From Erwinia endophytica (GTDB taxonomy: Bacteria > Pseudomonadota > Gammaproteobacteria > Enterobacterales > Enterobacteriaceae): a stretch of 64,000 bases of DNA. The position numbers and the translations under genes were made by a program. The stretch lies in assembly GCF_009295515.1 (NCBI RefSeq), contig NZ_RQVV01000015.1:32026-96025 (forward strand). Reading direction: 5' to 3'. The number at the start of each line of letters is the position of its first letter. The stretch's first letter is position 1. Positions 8,825-18,360 of the stretch are shown here, piece by piece. The notes under the pieces were generated by a model. That model saw nothing but the letters and a program-made list of their open reading frames with translations. It did no database searches and was not told where the DNA came from.

Positions 8825-9748
8825 ATGTCCAGGTCACTTGTCGCTGCATTACAACTCGGTTCATCTCCTGCCGGCACCGCCGAAACACTGGCGCAAATAT
8901 TGTGTTATGAAGAAGAGATCCGTAGTCAGAAGATCCAACTGGTGGTGATGCCCGAAGCGTTATTAGGTGGCTATCCGAAGGGCCGCGATTTTGGTACCTA
9001 TCTTGGGTTTCGTTTGCCGGAAGGTCGTGAACAATTTGCAGAGTACTTCGCTAATGCGATTGATGTTCCCGGCCCTGAAACCGATGCGTTAGCGGCATTT
9101 TCCTCGCGTACTGGCGCAGATATCGTGATTGGGGTTATCGAGCGGAGTGGCAGTTCGTTATTCTGTAGCTCTCTGTTTTTCTCCGCTGAAAATGGACTGG
9201 TGGCTAAGCACCGCAAGTTGATGCCAACCGGCACCGAGAGACTGATTTGGGGGCAGGGCGATGGTTCCACATTGCCGGTGGTTGACATGACCGCCGGGAA
9301 AGTGGGCAGCGCTATTTGCTGGGAGAATCATATGCCGCTGCTGCGCGCCGCTATGTATGCGAAAGGTGTACAAATTTGGTGTGCGCCAACGGTAGACGAA
9401 CGAGATGTCTGGCAGGCCTCCATGCGGCACATCGCGCATGAAGGACGGTGTTTTGTTATTGCCGCCTGTCAGGTACAGCCTTCACCGTCAGCACTTGGTA
9501 TTGACGTCGCTGGCTGGGATACGGAACGGCCGCTGATCAAAGGGAATAGCGTGATTGTCGGGCCTCTGGGTGAAGTACTGGCAGGGCCTTTGCTGAATAC
9601 AGCGGGATTATTGACGGCCGAAATCGATACTGACGAGCTGATTCGCGCCCGCTATGATTTTGATGTGGCGGGACATTATTCGCGGCCTGATGTTTTTTCC
9701 CTGAAAGTGGATGAACGGCCTAAGCTCAACGTGGAATTTGTGAAATAA
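8825..9748 (+). CDS. Second nitrilase (aliphatic/arylacetonitrilase type)
   Basis: A 307-residue nitrilase with the triad Glu44 (MPEA), Lys131 (HRKLMP) and Cys165 ([18 protein letters not shown]). The CWEN-MPLLR signature places it with bacterial aryl/aliphatic acetonitrilases and apart from the Nit1-type enzyme at 865-1863 ([10 protein letters not shown]), so the two are not recent duplicates. It should convert a nitrile to acid plus ammonia in the cytosol. A good AGAGGAAAG ribosome site precedes the ATG. It is monocistronic and divergent from a LysR gene, suggesting substrate induction rather than sigma-54 control. Plant-derived nitriles such as indole- or phenylacetonitrile are plausible substrates (inference). 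Confidence 0.92.
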   Translation: MSRSLVAALQLGSSPAGTAETLAQILCYEEEIRSQKIQLVVMPEALLGGYPKGRDFGTYLGFRLPEGREQFAEYFANAIDVPGPETDALAAFSSRTGADIVIGVIERSGSSLFCSSLFFSAENGLVAKHRKLMPTGTERLIWGQGDGSTLPVVDMTAGKVGSAICWENHMPLLRAAMYAKGVQIWCAPTVDERDVWQASMRHIAHEGRCFVIAACQVQPSPSALGIDVAGWDTERPLIKGNSVIVGPLGEVLAGPLLNTAGLLTAEIDTDELIRARYDFDVAGHYSRPDVFSLKVDERPKLNVEFVK

Positions 9749-9885
9749 CAGACAGGAAACGGTGAAGGGCGGTTACCGGTCAGCGAAGCGTTAAGGGCGA
9801 GACATTCCTGCTGCCTTTAATGCGATAAAACCGGAAACTCCGCCCGGTCAGAAAAGGGATCTGAGCCTGCTCAAAACATAGCCTT

Positions 9886-9936
9886 CTGTCACATAACTGT
9901 CATATTAATGACATTTTACCGTCATTAAACTGTCCT
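9886..9936 (+). promoter_or_regulatory. Two Pho boxes upstream of pstS
   Basis: CTGTCACATAACTGTCAT (9886-9903) and CCGTCATTAAACTGTCCT (9919-9936) each contain two 7-bp CTGTCAT-like repeats spaced as in the PhoB Pho box. They are offset by 33 bp, three helical turns. They lie 64-114 bp before the pstS start, so the operon should be induced by PhoB on phosphate limitation. The remaining sequence back to 9749 shows no gene. Confidence 0.88.
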
Positions 9937-9999
9937 ATTTTGCCTCTGGCAGCACGCATTATTCCTGTTAAGACTGACCTTGAATCCCCTGGAGGGAAT

Positions 10000-11040
10000 A
10001 TGACACTGATGCAAAAAACTGTGGCTCAATGTGTAGCAGTTGCTTTTTCTCTGAGCGCTGTTTCTGCTATCGCGGCTACTAATCTGACCGGCGCGGGTGG
10101 CACTTTCCCTGCGCCTGTTTATAACAAGTGGGCAGCAGAATATAACAAAGTCACTGGGGCACAGGTTAATTATCAGGGTATCGGTTCTTCCGGTGGTGTT
10201 AAGCAGATCATCGCTAAAACCGTTGATTTTGGCGCGTCGGATGCACCGCTGAAAGATGAAGATTTACAGAAAAACGGCCTGTTCCAGTTCCCAACGGTGA
10301 TTGGTGGTGTGGTACTGGCGGTTAATATTCCGGGTATTAAAGCGGGTCAGTTGGTTTTGGATGGCAAAACCGTGGGTGATATTTATCTGGGCAACATTAA
10401 AAAATGGAGCGATCCGGCAATTACCCGATTGAATCCGGGGGTGAAATTGCCTGATAGCAATATCAATGTGGTTCGCCGCGCTGACGGTTCGGGGACTTCC
10501 TATGTTTTCACCAGTTACCTGTCTAAAGTGAACAGTGACTGGAAGAGTAAAATAGGGGTAGGCAATACAGTTAACTGGCCGACCGGTCTGGGTGGGAAAG
10601 GCAACGACGGCGTAGCCGCCTTCGTGCAGCGCCTGCCAGGTTCAATTGGTTATGTAGAATACGCTTACGCTAAGCAAAACGGACTGGCTTACACGAAGCT
10701 GATTGATGCTGATGGTCAGGCTGTTGAACCCAACGAAAAGAGCTTCAGCAATGCGGCGAAAAGCGCAAACTGGAGTGAGTCTTTCGCTCAGGATTTGACT
10801 TACCAGAAAGGGACTGATGCATGGCCTGTCTCTTCCACTACCTTCATCCTGGTGCAGAAAGAACAAGCGAATGCTGAGAAAGGCGCCGCCGTTCTGAAAT
10901 TTTTTGACTGGGCTTACCACAATGGTGGCAACATAACTAACAGCCTGGATTATGCCTCTTTGCCTGATTCCGTGGTGGAGCAGATCCGCGCCGCCTGGAA
11001 AACTCATGTGAAAGATAGCTCAGGTAACGCGTTGTATTAG
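10000..11040 (+). CDS. pstS: Phosphate ABC transporter periplasmic binding protein PstS
   Basis: A 346-residue periplasmic phosphate-binding protein, the same length as E. coli PstS and very similar throughout. The start ATG at 10000 follows GGAGGGAA; the frame is open upstream to 9940 but lacks a site. A Sec signal peptide covers about residues 1-25 (hydrophobic [13 protein letters not shown]). Phosphate-binding segments such as [21 protein letters not shown] and [12 protein letters not shown] are present. It delivers phosphate to PstCAB and is first in the PhoB-controlled operon. A hairpin in the 82-bp gap to pstC probably lets pstS mRNA exceed that of the distal genes. Confidence 0.98.
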   Translation: MTLMQKTVAQCVAVAFSLSAVSAIAATNLTGAGGTFPAPVYNKWAAEYNKVTGAQVNYQGIGSSGGVKQIIAKTVDFGASDAPLKDEDLQKNGLFQFPTVIGGVVLAVNIPGIKAGQLVLDGKTVGDIYLGNIKKWSDPAITRLNPGVKLPDSNINVVRRADGSGTSYVFTSYLSKVNSDWKSKIGVGNTVNWPTGLGGKGNDGVAAFVQRLPGSIGYVEYAYAKQNGLAYTKLIDADGQAVEPNEKSFSNAAKSANWSESFAQDLTYQKGTDAWPVSSTTFILVQKEQANAEKGAAVLKFFDWAYHNGGNITNSLDYASLPDSVVEQIRAAWKTHVKDSSGNALY

Positions 11041-11046
11041 TTGGTC

Positions 11047-11073
11047 GTAAGGGGCAGATTCTTGGGCCCTTAC
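11047..11073 (+). other. Intercistronic hairpin between pstS and pstC
   Basis: GTAAGGG (11047-11053) pairs exactly with CCCTTAC (11067-11073) around a 13-nt loop, followed by only a short CTTTT. It looks like a partial terminator or an mRNA 3'-end stabiliser, which would favour the binding protein over the membrane components. Confidence 0.5.
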
Positions 11074-11122
11074 TTTTGGGCGGCAGTGATGTCGCCCTGA
11101 CACTTTCAATATCGAGAATTTT

Positions 11123-12085
11123 ATGGCTGCAAGTAAGCCGATATTTAAAGCTCCCGGCAAGCAAGGTGACATCATTTTTGGTGCGCTGGTGAGACTGGCG
11201 GCACTGATTGTGCTGTTGCTGCTTGGTGGCATTATTGTTTCGCTCATATTCTCTTCCTGGCCGAGCATGCAGAAGTTTGGCTTCTCTTTTTTGTGGAGCA
11301 AAACCTGGGATGCGCCCAATGCGCAATTTGGGGCGTTGGTGCCGATTTATGGCACGGTCGTTACTTCCATCATCGCGCTGATTATCGCGGTACCGGTTAG
11401 TTTCGGTATCGCTTTGTTTCTGACGGAACTGGCGCCAAACTGGTTGCGTCGTCCCCTCGGCGTGGCGATTGAGCTGCTGGCGGCGATCCCCAGTATTGTG
11501 TATGGCATGTGGGGGCTGTTTATCTTCGCGCCATTGTTTGCCACGTATTTCCAGACCCCGCTGGGCGACCTGATGTCGAATATTCCTGTGGTTGGCGCGT
11601 TATTCTCCGGGCCAGCCTTTGGTATCGGGATTTTAGCCGCCGGGATTATTCTGGCGATTATGATCATTCCTTATATTGCCTCGGTGATGCGTGACGTTTT
11701 TGAACAAACGCCGGTGATGATGAAAGAATCGGCTTACGGTATCGGTTGTACCACCTGGGAAGTGACCCGGCATATTGTACTGCCGTTTACTAAAAATGGA
11801 GTGATTGGCGGCGTGATGCTCGGTCTGGGGCGTGCGCTGGGCGAAACCATGGCGGTGACCTTTATCATCGGTAATACCTACCAGCTCGACAGTGTGTCGC
11901 TGTTTATGCCGGGCAACAGTATTACTTCAGCGCTGGCTAACGAATTCGCCGAAGCGGAATCTGGCGTCCATACCGCGGCGTTGATGGAACTGGGTCTGAT
12001 CCTGTTTGTGATCACCTTTATTGTGCTGGCGTGCTCTAAGCTAATGATACGTAGACTGGCGAAAAGTGAGGGTGCGAGCTCATGA
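11123..12085 (+). CDS. pstC: Phosphate ABC transporter permease PstC
   Basis: A 320-residue inner-membrane permease with about six transmembrane segments, the first at about residues 28-50. The cytoplasmic EAA loop that contacts PstB is visible as [20 protein letters not shown]. Together with PstA it forms the phosphate channel of the high-affinity transporter. Length and sequence match the E. coli protein. Its stop overlaps the pstA start by 4 bp (ATGA), giving coupled, equimolar translation of the two permeases. Confidence 0.97.
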   Translation: MAASKPIFKAPGKQGDIIFGALVRLAALIVLLLLGGIIVSLIFSSWPSMQKFGFSFLWSKTWDAPNAQFGALVPIYGTVVTSIIALIIAVPVSFGIALFLTELAPNWLRRPLGVAIELLAAIPSIVYGMWGLFIFAPLFATYFQTPLGDLMSNIPVVGALFSGPAFGIGILAAGIILAIMIIPYIASVMRDVFEQTPVMMKESAYGIGCTTWEVTRHIVLPFTKNGVIGGVMLGLGRALGETMAVTFIIGNTYQLDSVSLFMPGNSITSALANEFAEAESGVHTAALMELGLILFVITFIVLACSKLMIRRLAKSEGASS

Positions 12086-12969
12086 CGACCATGGAAATGC
12101 AGGCTCGTGCCGAACGACAAGCTTCACGCCGAAAAATGCAGGCCTGGCGACGATTTAAAAACCGCATTGCCCTGACCCTCTCGTTGTTGACTATGGCCTT
12201 TGGCCTGTTCTGGCTGGTGTGGATCCTCTGGGCTACCGTTTCCCGAGGCGTTAACGGGATGAGCCTGTCGTTGTTCACCGAAAACACGCCACCGCCCAAT
12301 ACGGCAGGCGGTGGTCTGGCGAATGCTATTGCCGGTAGTGGATTGTTGATTTTCTGGTCAACGGTAGTGGGTACGCCGCTGGGTATTATGGCCGGAATTT
12401 ATCTGGCGGAGTATGGCCGTAAATCCTGGCTGGCGGAGGTGATTCGTTTTATCAACGATATTCTGCTGTCTGCACCATCCATTGTGGTTGGCCTGTTTGT
12501 TTACACCCTGGTCGTGGCACAGATGCAACATTTCTCTGGTCTGGCTGGGGCGGTTGCACTGGCGTTGTTGCAAATCCCGATTGTTATCCGTACCACCGAG
12601 AATATGCTCAAACTGGTGCCGGATAGCCTGCGTGAAGCGGCATATGCCCTGGGAACGCCGAAATGGAAGATGATTTCAGCCATTACTTTGAAAGCTTCGG
12701 TATCTGGCATTCTGACCGGGATACTGTTGGCTGTGGCACGTATCGCCGGGGAAACGGCGCCATTGCTGTTTACCTCGTTGTCGAACCAGTTCTGGAGCAC
12801 CGACATGATGCAGCCGCTGGCGAATTTGCCGGTGACCATCTTCAAATTCGCCATGAGTCCATTTGCCGAATGGCAAAGCCTGGCCTGGGCGGGTGTACTA
12901 CTGATTACCCTTTGTGTGTTGCTGCTGAATATTCTGGCGCGGGTGGTTTTTGCCAGCAGCAAACATTAA
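12082..12969 (+). CDS. pstA: Phosphate ABC transporter permease PstA
   Basis: A 295-residue inner-membrane permease, partner of PstC in the phosphate channel. An N-terminal cytoplasmic Arg/Gln-rich stretch precedes about six membrane helices. The EAA loop [20 protein letters not shown] should dock to PstB. It begins inside the pstC stop codon and is followed 43 bp later by pstB. Length is normal for the family and nothing is missing. Confidence 0.97.
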   Translation: MTTMEMQARAERQASRRKMQAWRRFKNRIALTLSLLTMAFGLFWLVWILWATVSRGVNGMSLSLFTENTPPPNTAGGGLANAIAGSGLLIFWSTVVGTPLGIMAGIYLAEYGRKSWLAEVIRFINDILLSAPSIVVGLFVYTLVVAQMQHFSGLAGAVALALLQIPIVIRTTENMLKLVPDSLREAAYALGTPKWKMISAITLKASVSGILTGILLAVARIAGETAPLLFTSLSNQFWSTDMMQPLANLPVTIFKFAMSPFAEWQSLAWAGVLLITLCVLLLNILARVVFASSKH

Positions 12970-13000
12970 TTGCCAGGCGCGGCTGCGGCGGCGCACATAA

Positions 13001-13783
<783 letters not shown>

Positions 13784-13800
13784 TTTGACTGGAGAATACG

Positions 13801-14538
13801 ATGGATAACCTGAATCTGAACAAACATATCTCCGGACAGTTCAACGCCGAGCTGGAGCATATTCGTACCCAGGTGTTGATCATGGGCGGGCTGGTGGAGC
13901 AGCAATTAACCGATGCGATCATTGCGATGCATAATCAGGACGGTGATCTGGCGCAGCGGGTTATTGATGGTGACCAGAAGGTCAACATGATGGAAGTATC
14001 GATTGATGAAGCTTGTGTGCGCATCATCGCTAAACGGCAGCCTACCGCCAGCGATTTGCGTCTGGTGATGGCAATCATCAAAACCATCTCTGAACTGGAG
14101 CGGATTGGTGATGTGGCGGAGAAAATCAGCCGTACCGCGTTGGAAAAATTTGGTCAGCAGCATCAACAGTTACTGGTCAGTCTGGAGTCTCTGGGTTACC
14201 ACACCACCCAGATGCTGCATGACGTGCTGGATGCCTTTGCACGTATGGACCTGAGCGCGGCGATTGCCATCTATCGTGAAGACAAGAAAGTCGACCAGGA
14301 ATATGAAGGCATTGTACGTCAGTTGATGACTTATATGATGGAAGATCCGCGTACCATTCCTAGCGTACTGACGGCGTTGTTTTGTGCGCGCGCCATCGAA
14401 CGAATCGGCGACCGCTGCCAGAATATCTGCGAAATCATCTTCTATTTCGTCAAAGGGCAGGATTTCCGTCATGTTGGCGGCGACCAACTCGACAAATTGT
14501 TGACTGGCGACAATCGCATCGACAACCCTCCCGCCTGA
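13801..14538 (+). CDS. phoU: Phosphate signalling regulator PhoU
   Basis: A 245-residue, all-helical protein made of two PhoU three-helix repeats, with family motifs [20 protein letters not shown] and [16 protein letters not shown] that bind metal clusters. It links the Pst transporter to the PhoR-PhoB system and represses the Pho regulon when phosphate is plentiful. It is last in the operon, the conserved enterobacterial position. No terminator is obvious before the pseudogene remnant that follows. Confidence 0.97.
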   Translation: MDNLNLNKHISGQFNAELEHIRTQVLIMGGLVEQQLTDAIIAMHNQDGDLAQRVIDGDQKVNMMEVSIDEACVRIIAKRQPTASDLRLVMAIIKTISELERIGDVAEKISRTALEKFGQQHQQLLVSLESLGYHTTQMLHDVLDAFARMDLSAAIAIYREDKKVDQEYEGIVRQLMTYMMEDPRTIPSVLTALFCARAIERIGDRCQNICEIIFYFVKGQDFRHVGGDQLDKLLTGDNRIDNPPA

Positions 14539-14558
14539 TTCTCTGCTGGCCGGGTTTC

Positions 14559-14753
14559 CCTGTCCAGTACCCGTACGAGAATGTACTGTTTAATCCTGGC
14601 CGGGGCGTCGGCGGTTTTGGGCCGCTGGCAATGGGCCTGCTGGCGGCGAATTTTTCGTTCGATGCGGCCATTACCTCGCTGGCGTTGATTTACCTGCTGG
14701 ATATTGTCGCCACATGGTTCCTGTTGCCGAAAACGCAGGGGAATGATGATTCA
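14559..14753 (+). pseudogene. Remnant of an MFS transporter, C-terminal end only
   Basis: In one frame just downstream of phoU the translation reads NPGRGVGGFGPLAMGLLA, then a hydrophobic helix ending in WFLLPKTQGND. This is the last one or two membrane helices of a major facilitator transporter (the FNPGRG-GG-GP motif near helix 11). There is no start, no ribosome site and no N-terminal 350-400 residues; the open frame continues from phoU sequence. It is a deletion scar where E. coli has the bgl genes. Which transporter it was cannot be told. Confidence 0.65.
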
Positions 14754-14807
14754 CTGGGTGTTATAGGGTCATTGCGGCTGATCTATCCCGCGCGCCGTCA
14801 GTCTGTT

Positions 14808-15470
14808 TTAGCGCGTAATTTTCCAGCCTCTTTCCTGCCACAGACCGGGCAATTGCGCCATTGCGGTAAAGGGCGTCACCAGAGGGTTATCCAGTGGTTT
14901 GTTGTGCGCATCTGCACAGAAATAGAACACCGGGATGCCTGCGGCGATGCCCGCTTTAGCGCCCGCTTCTGAGTCGTCAATCAAAATACATTGCTCAATC
15001 GGTACTCCCATCGCCTCAGCGGCATGGAACATCAGTTGTGGATCAGGTTTCCAACTGGAAATAGTGTAACCGCTGTATAACCGGTCGCCAAACCAGGGCA
15101 GCATCCCTGTCAGACCCAGCGAGTGCTGCATTTTGCCGACCGTGCCGTTGGAAACCACGCACATCGGCACGGTGATTTTCTCCAGCAGCGCTTTTGCGCC
15201 GGGAATCGGCTGCAGTTGTTGATCAAACAGGCGAGCCACTTCCTGGCGATAAGTCGGCTCCAGCTGCTCCCGGGTTGCGCTCAGGCTGTGTTCCGCACAG
15301 ACATCCGTAATAATGTCGTACAGCTTGACGCCTTTGTACTTTTCGAACATTTCCTGTAGTGACAACGTTGCACCAAACTGTGCGAACGTATTGACGTAGG
15401 CCTGGGTACAAAGTCGTTCGCTGTCGACCAGCGTCCCGTCGCAATCAAAAAATACACAACTGACTGACAT
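14808..15470 (-). CDS. yieH: HAD-family 6-phosphogluconate phosphatase YieH
   Basis: A 220-residue haloacid-dehalogenase phosphatase, co-linear with E. coli YieH. HAD motif I is FFDCDGTLVDS with nucleophile Asp9 and acid/base Asp11; motif II is VVSNGT; motif III/IV is KPDPQLMFHAA...LIDDSEAGAKAG. E. coli YieH dephosphorylates 6-phosphogluconate and purine-pathway intermediates in the cytosol. It lies next to adeP as in E. coli, on the opposite strand. Motifs are complete and length normal. Confidence 0.95.
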   Translation of the reverse strand: MSVSCVFFDCDGTLVDSERLCTQAYVNTFAQFGATLSLQEMFEKYKGVKLYDIITDVCAEHSLSATREQLEPTYRQEVARLFDQQLQPIPGAKALLEKITVPMCVVSNGTVGKMQHSLGLTGMLPWFGDRLYSGYTISSWKPDPQLMFHAAEAMGVPIEQCILIDDSEAGAKAGIAAGIPVFYFCADAHNKPLDNPLVTPFTAMAQLPGLWQERGWKITR

Positions 15471-15638
15471 GGCTTGATCCTTACTCGTTAACCGTCTTCT
15501 ACTTTGACTTACCTGACACTGAAATGCGACCAGGAAATTATTCCCGTCATGTTTTCTTTCAGTGGCCGGTGTGTTGGCGGCGTTCCGTTCCCTGAATGAT
15601 TCCCAGGGGAAGCTTATCGTTTTACTTACCGTGAGATT

Positions 15639-15676
15639 CAGCCTGATGGCCTCATTCCTTTGAGGCCATCAGGCTG
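15639..15676. repeat. Long perfect inverted repeat between yieH and adeP
   Basis: A perfect 16-bp stem: CAGCCTGATGGCCTCA (15639-15654), loop TTCCTT, TGAGGCCATCAGGCTG (15661-15676). No T-run follows on either strand, so it is not a classical terminator. It lies upstream of the PurR site and between divergent genes, so its role is unclear. The remainder of 15471-15849 holds the adeP promoter region and no gene. Confidence 0.6.
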
Positions 15677-15750
15677 TTGTGCAAATATAGCGGGTTCTTC
15701 CTGAAAGCTATACAAGGCGGCATTGCCACCATGCTTGCCAGAGGAAAGCA

Positions 15751-15766
15751 ACGCAATCGGTTGCGA
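15751..15766 (+). promoter_or_regulatory. PurR operator upstream of adeP
   Basis: ACGCAATCGGTTGCGA matches the PurR box (ACGCAAACGTTTGCGT) in both half-sites, with the central CG intact. It lies 84 bp before the adeP start. E. coli adeP (yieG) is a PurR target, so purine-dependent repression should be conserved. Confidence 0.85.
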
Positions 15767-15849
15767 AAAAACCGCCGCACAATCTACCAAATTAAAATTT
15801 ATCGGTTAGGATAGCCGACGATAACTTTTCTCCGTTTTGGAATTTGATA

Positions 15850-17163
15850 ATGAACAATTCTGGTCTATTGCAGCGGGTCTTCAAACTACAGGAACACGGC
15901 ACCACGGTTCGTACCGAAGTGATTGCCGGTTTCACGACGTTCCTGACCATGGTTTATATCGTCTTTGTGAACCCGCAGATCCTTGGCGTAGCGGGTATGA
16001 ACACCCAGGCGGTGTTTATCACCACCTGTCTGATTGCTGCGGTTGGCAGTATTTTGATGGGGTTGGTCGCTAACCTGCCTGTCGCGCTGGCACCGGCAAT
16101 GGGGCTGAATGCGTTCTTTGCTTTTGTGGTGGTCGGCGCCATGGGGATCTCCTGGCAGGTGGGGATGGGCGCGATATTTTGGGGAGCCTTCGGCCTGCTG
16201 TTGCTGACTCTTTTCCGCGTCCGTTACTGGATGATCGCTAACATCCCGGTTAGTTTGCGAGTGGGGATTACCGCCGGTATTGGTCTGTTTATTGCCATGA
16301 TTGGTCTGAAAAATGCCGGGATTGTGGTGGCTAATAAAGATACCCTGGTGGCGGTGGGCAACCTGACCTCGCACAGTGTGTTGTTGGGGGCGCTGGGTTT
16401 CTTCATTATCGCTATTCTGGCCTCTCGTAACATTCATATCGCGGTCCTGGTTTCTATCGTGGTTACCACCTTGATTGGTCTGGCCATTGGCGACGTGAAA
16501 TTTGGCGGCGTGTTCTCTTTTCCGACGGGGGTTACCAGCGTCCTGGGGCAGGTTGACCTGAAGGGATCGCTGAATATCGGTATGGCCGGGATAATCTTCT
16601 CGTTTATGCTGGTTAATCTGTTCGACTCCTCCGGTACGCTGATTGGCGTCACTGATAAAGCGGGCCTGACTGATGAAAAAGGGACGTTTCCGCGCATGAA
16701 GCAGGCGCTGTTTGTGGACAGCATCAGCTCGGTGGTTGGGGCGTATATCGGGACGTCTTCCGTTACCGCGTATATTGAAAGTTCTTCGGGGGTTTCTGTC
16801 GGGGGACGTACTGGGTTAGTCGCGGTGGTTACTGGCATCCTGTTTCTGCTGGTGATGTTTTTATCACCTTTGGCAGGGATGGTCCCGGCTTATGCCGCCG
16901 CCGGCGCGCTGATTTATGTTGGCGTATTGATGACATCAAGTCTGACTCGCGTGAGGTGGGATGATCTGACCGAAGCGGTCCCGGCATTCGTCACCACGAT
17001 AATGATGCCGTTCAGCTTTTCGATAACGGAAGGGATAGCGTTAGGCTTTATCTCCTGGTGCGTGATGAAGCTGGGCAGTGGTCGCTGGCGTGAAATCAGC
17101 CCTTGCGTGGTCGTGGTAGCGCTGCTGTTTGTGCTGAAAATAATCTTTATCGACGCGCACTGA
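15850..17163 (+). CDS. adeP: Adenine:H+ permease AdeP
   Basis: A 437-residue inner-membrane adenine importer of the NCS2/AzgA group, very similar to E. coli AdeP (YieG). About 12-14 membrane segments are present, with family motifs such as ALAPAMGLNAFFAF, the FDSSGTLIGV stretch and SSVTAYIESSSGVSVGGRTG, which contribute to nucleobase binding. The ATG at 15850 gives the known N-terminus; the TTG two codons earlier is less likely. It is regulated by PurR (operator 15751-15766) and ends at a strong intrinsic terminator, so it is a single-gene unit. Confidence 0.97.
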   Translation: MNNSGLLQRVFKLQEHGTTVRTEVIAGFTTFLTMVYIVFVNPQILGVAGMNTQAVFITTCLIAAVGSILMGLVANLPVALAPAMGLNAFFAFVVVGAMGISWQVGMGAIFWGAFGLLLLTLFRVRYWMIANIPVSLRVGITAGIGLFIAMIGLKNAGIVVANKDTLVAVGNLTSHSVLLGALGFFIIAILASRNIHIAVLVSIVVTTLIGLAIGDVKFGGVFSFPTGVTSVLGQVDLKGSLNIGMAGIIFSFMLVNLFDSSGTLIGVTDKAGLTDEKGTFPRMKQALFVDSISSVVGAYIGTSSVTAYIESSSGVSVGGRTGLVAVVTGILFLLVMFLSPLAGMVPAYAAAGALIYVGVLMTSSLTRVRWDDLTEAVPAFVTTIMMPFSFSITEGIALGFISWCVMKLGSGRWREISPCVVVVALLFVLKIIFIDAH

Positions 17164-17170
17164 TTTATTT

Positions 17171-17204
17171 TGAGGCCGGAAAAGCCGGCCTCAGAAGTTT
17201 TTTG
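17171..17204 (+). terminator. Intrinsic terminator of adeP
   Basis: TGAGGCCGG (17171-17179), loop AAAAG, CCGGCCTCA (17185-17193), then GAAGTTTTTTG. A perfect 9-bp GC-rich stem with a T-run on the plus strand, eight bases after the adeP stop. It also separates adeP from the convergent yieE. Confidence 0.9.
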
Positions 17205-17245
17205 TGTATGTTGGTGTGTCCCATGTTGATGCTATGCTTACGCGG

Positions 17246-17995
17246 CTAACCGTTTTTCAGCGGCGAGCAGTATTTCTCGAGTGGCAGACTGGTTAACCGC
17301 AGCGAGCGTGGCCCCATGTTATGCGCGTGGGTCTGAATATTTAGCAGTTGCTTCCAGCTTTGCCCCCCATCAAACTCCCACAGGTACAGCGGTTCGCTCA
17401 TTGTTGATAGGGCGCAGGACCAGATTATTAATGCTTCAACGTCGGAAATTGCCTGAATATCCGGAAATTTCACTGAACGTAGTCGTCCTGACGCCGGATG
17501 CAGTTGTAGAGCGGGGCTGTCCGGCGTTTGACCTGTCAGTTTCAGTACGCTTTGGCGCAGTGTCCAAAGTTGAGTTGTCGCTTCATCAGGATCGGCTTGC
17601 GCTCTTATCCATGTTTTTTCACCGGAAGAGATCCCTCTGGAGTATCGCTCCAGCGTCTGATGGTTGTGCGAGCGAGCGATCTCCATTCCCAGCCCGACAT
17701 GGCCCCCTTCTTCGGCCAGTAAAACGCCAACGATATTACCAGCATAGGCGATGCTGAAATCTGGCAGAGTGTCATCGACAAAATGTGGTCGCCCAGTGTC
17801 AGAGGTGACCAGTGCAGGAAGTTGCGGAATACCATAAACACTCCATATCAGTTCAGCCAGCAGCATTCGTGAAGCAAGGTAACGGAGGCGGCGCCGTTCC
17901 GGGAGGTAGCGAGCATGATCTTCTGTTTGAAAGGGGAGTCGGTGTGTCGGGACGCTGGCATCCGTCAGGGACCAGCGAGCAAAATGATTTGCCAT
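17246..17995 (-). CDS. yieE: Phosphopantetheinyl transferase-like protein YieE
   Basis: A 249-residue member of the Sfp/AcpT-like superfamily, co-linear with E. coli YieE and in its usual place beside adeP. The family moves 4'-phosphopantetheine from CoA to a carrier-protein Ser. The metal-binding segment reads GLGMEIA (101-107), where the canonical GxDxE Asp is Gly103, and the WxxKEA helix reads WTLRQSVLK. The first of these changes is not in E. coli YieE as I remember it (GLDME). Catalysis may be impaired or altered. Its start is preceded by GGAG. Function in vivo is unproven. Confidence 0.85.
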   Translation of the reverse strand: MANHFARWSLTDASVPTHRLPFQTEDHARYLPERRRLRYLASRMLLAELIWSVYGIPQLPALVTSDTGRPHFVDDTLPDFSIAYAGNIVGVLLAEEGGHVGLGMEIARSHNHQTLERYSRGISSGEKTWIRAQADPDEATTQLWTLRQSVLKLTGQTPDSPALQLHPASGRLRSVKFPDIQAISDVEALIIWSCALSTMSEPLYLWEFDGGQSWKQLLNIQTHAHNMGPRSLRLTSLPLEKYCSPLKNG

Positions 17996-18313
17996 CTGTC
18001 GCTCCGTGAAAATGGTCGGGAAATCATGCCCTGTATTATAAGAATTTTCTTAATGGATTTCATCTGACTTTGCGAATTAGAGATGGATTTGGTTGGACAC
18101 CGGGACATGTTCAACGCCACGAATCTGCTATCCGGTTACATCATAGCGATGTGGCACTGTGTAGTACCGGGTCGGCAGTAAAGCCTGTCATCGTTGGCGA
18201 TGGTATGCATGGGAATCCACTCTTCAACCATATTGTCGCTCATTCTTTTGAACTGGCAATAGTCATACAGCCAGAAACGTGATGTTTAAAAAGGCTGATT
18301 TTAGGAATACACT
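17996..18313. other. Non-coding spacer between yieE and hmp
   Basis: A 318-bp gap between divergent genes. One open frame of 70 codons (18070-18282, plus) has no ribosome site, no recognisable motif and biased composition, so I treat it as chance. It ends at the hmp operator. Confidence 0.6.
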
Positions 18314-18340
18314 AAAAGATGTATTTTATATGCATCTTTT
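18314..18340 (+). promoter_or_regulatory. NsrR operator of hmp
   Basis: Inverted repeat with half-sites AAAAGATG (18314-18321) and CATCTTTT (18333-18340) around an AT-rich centre, closely matching the 11-1-11 NsrR site known upstream of hmp in enterobacteria. It ends 20 bp before the hmp ATG. NO-dependent derepression of hmp is expected; the Rrf2 regulator gene directly downstream is the obvious candidate repressor. Confidence 0.9.
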
Positions 18341-18360
18341 AAAAATAATTGAGAAATTAA

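Noticed and set aside
18070..18282. Open frame of 70 codons between yieE and hmp
   Set aside because: No ribosome site, no recognisable motif, and it overlaps promoter DNA of hmp.
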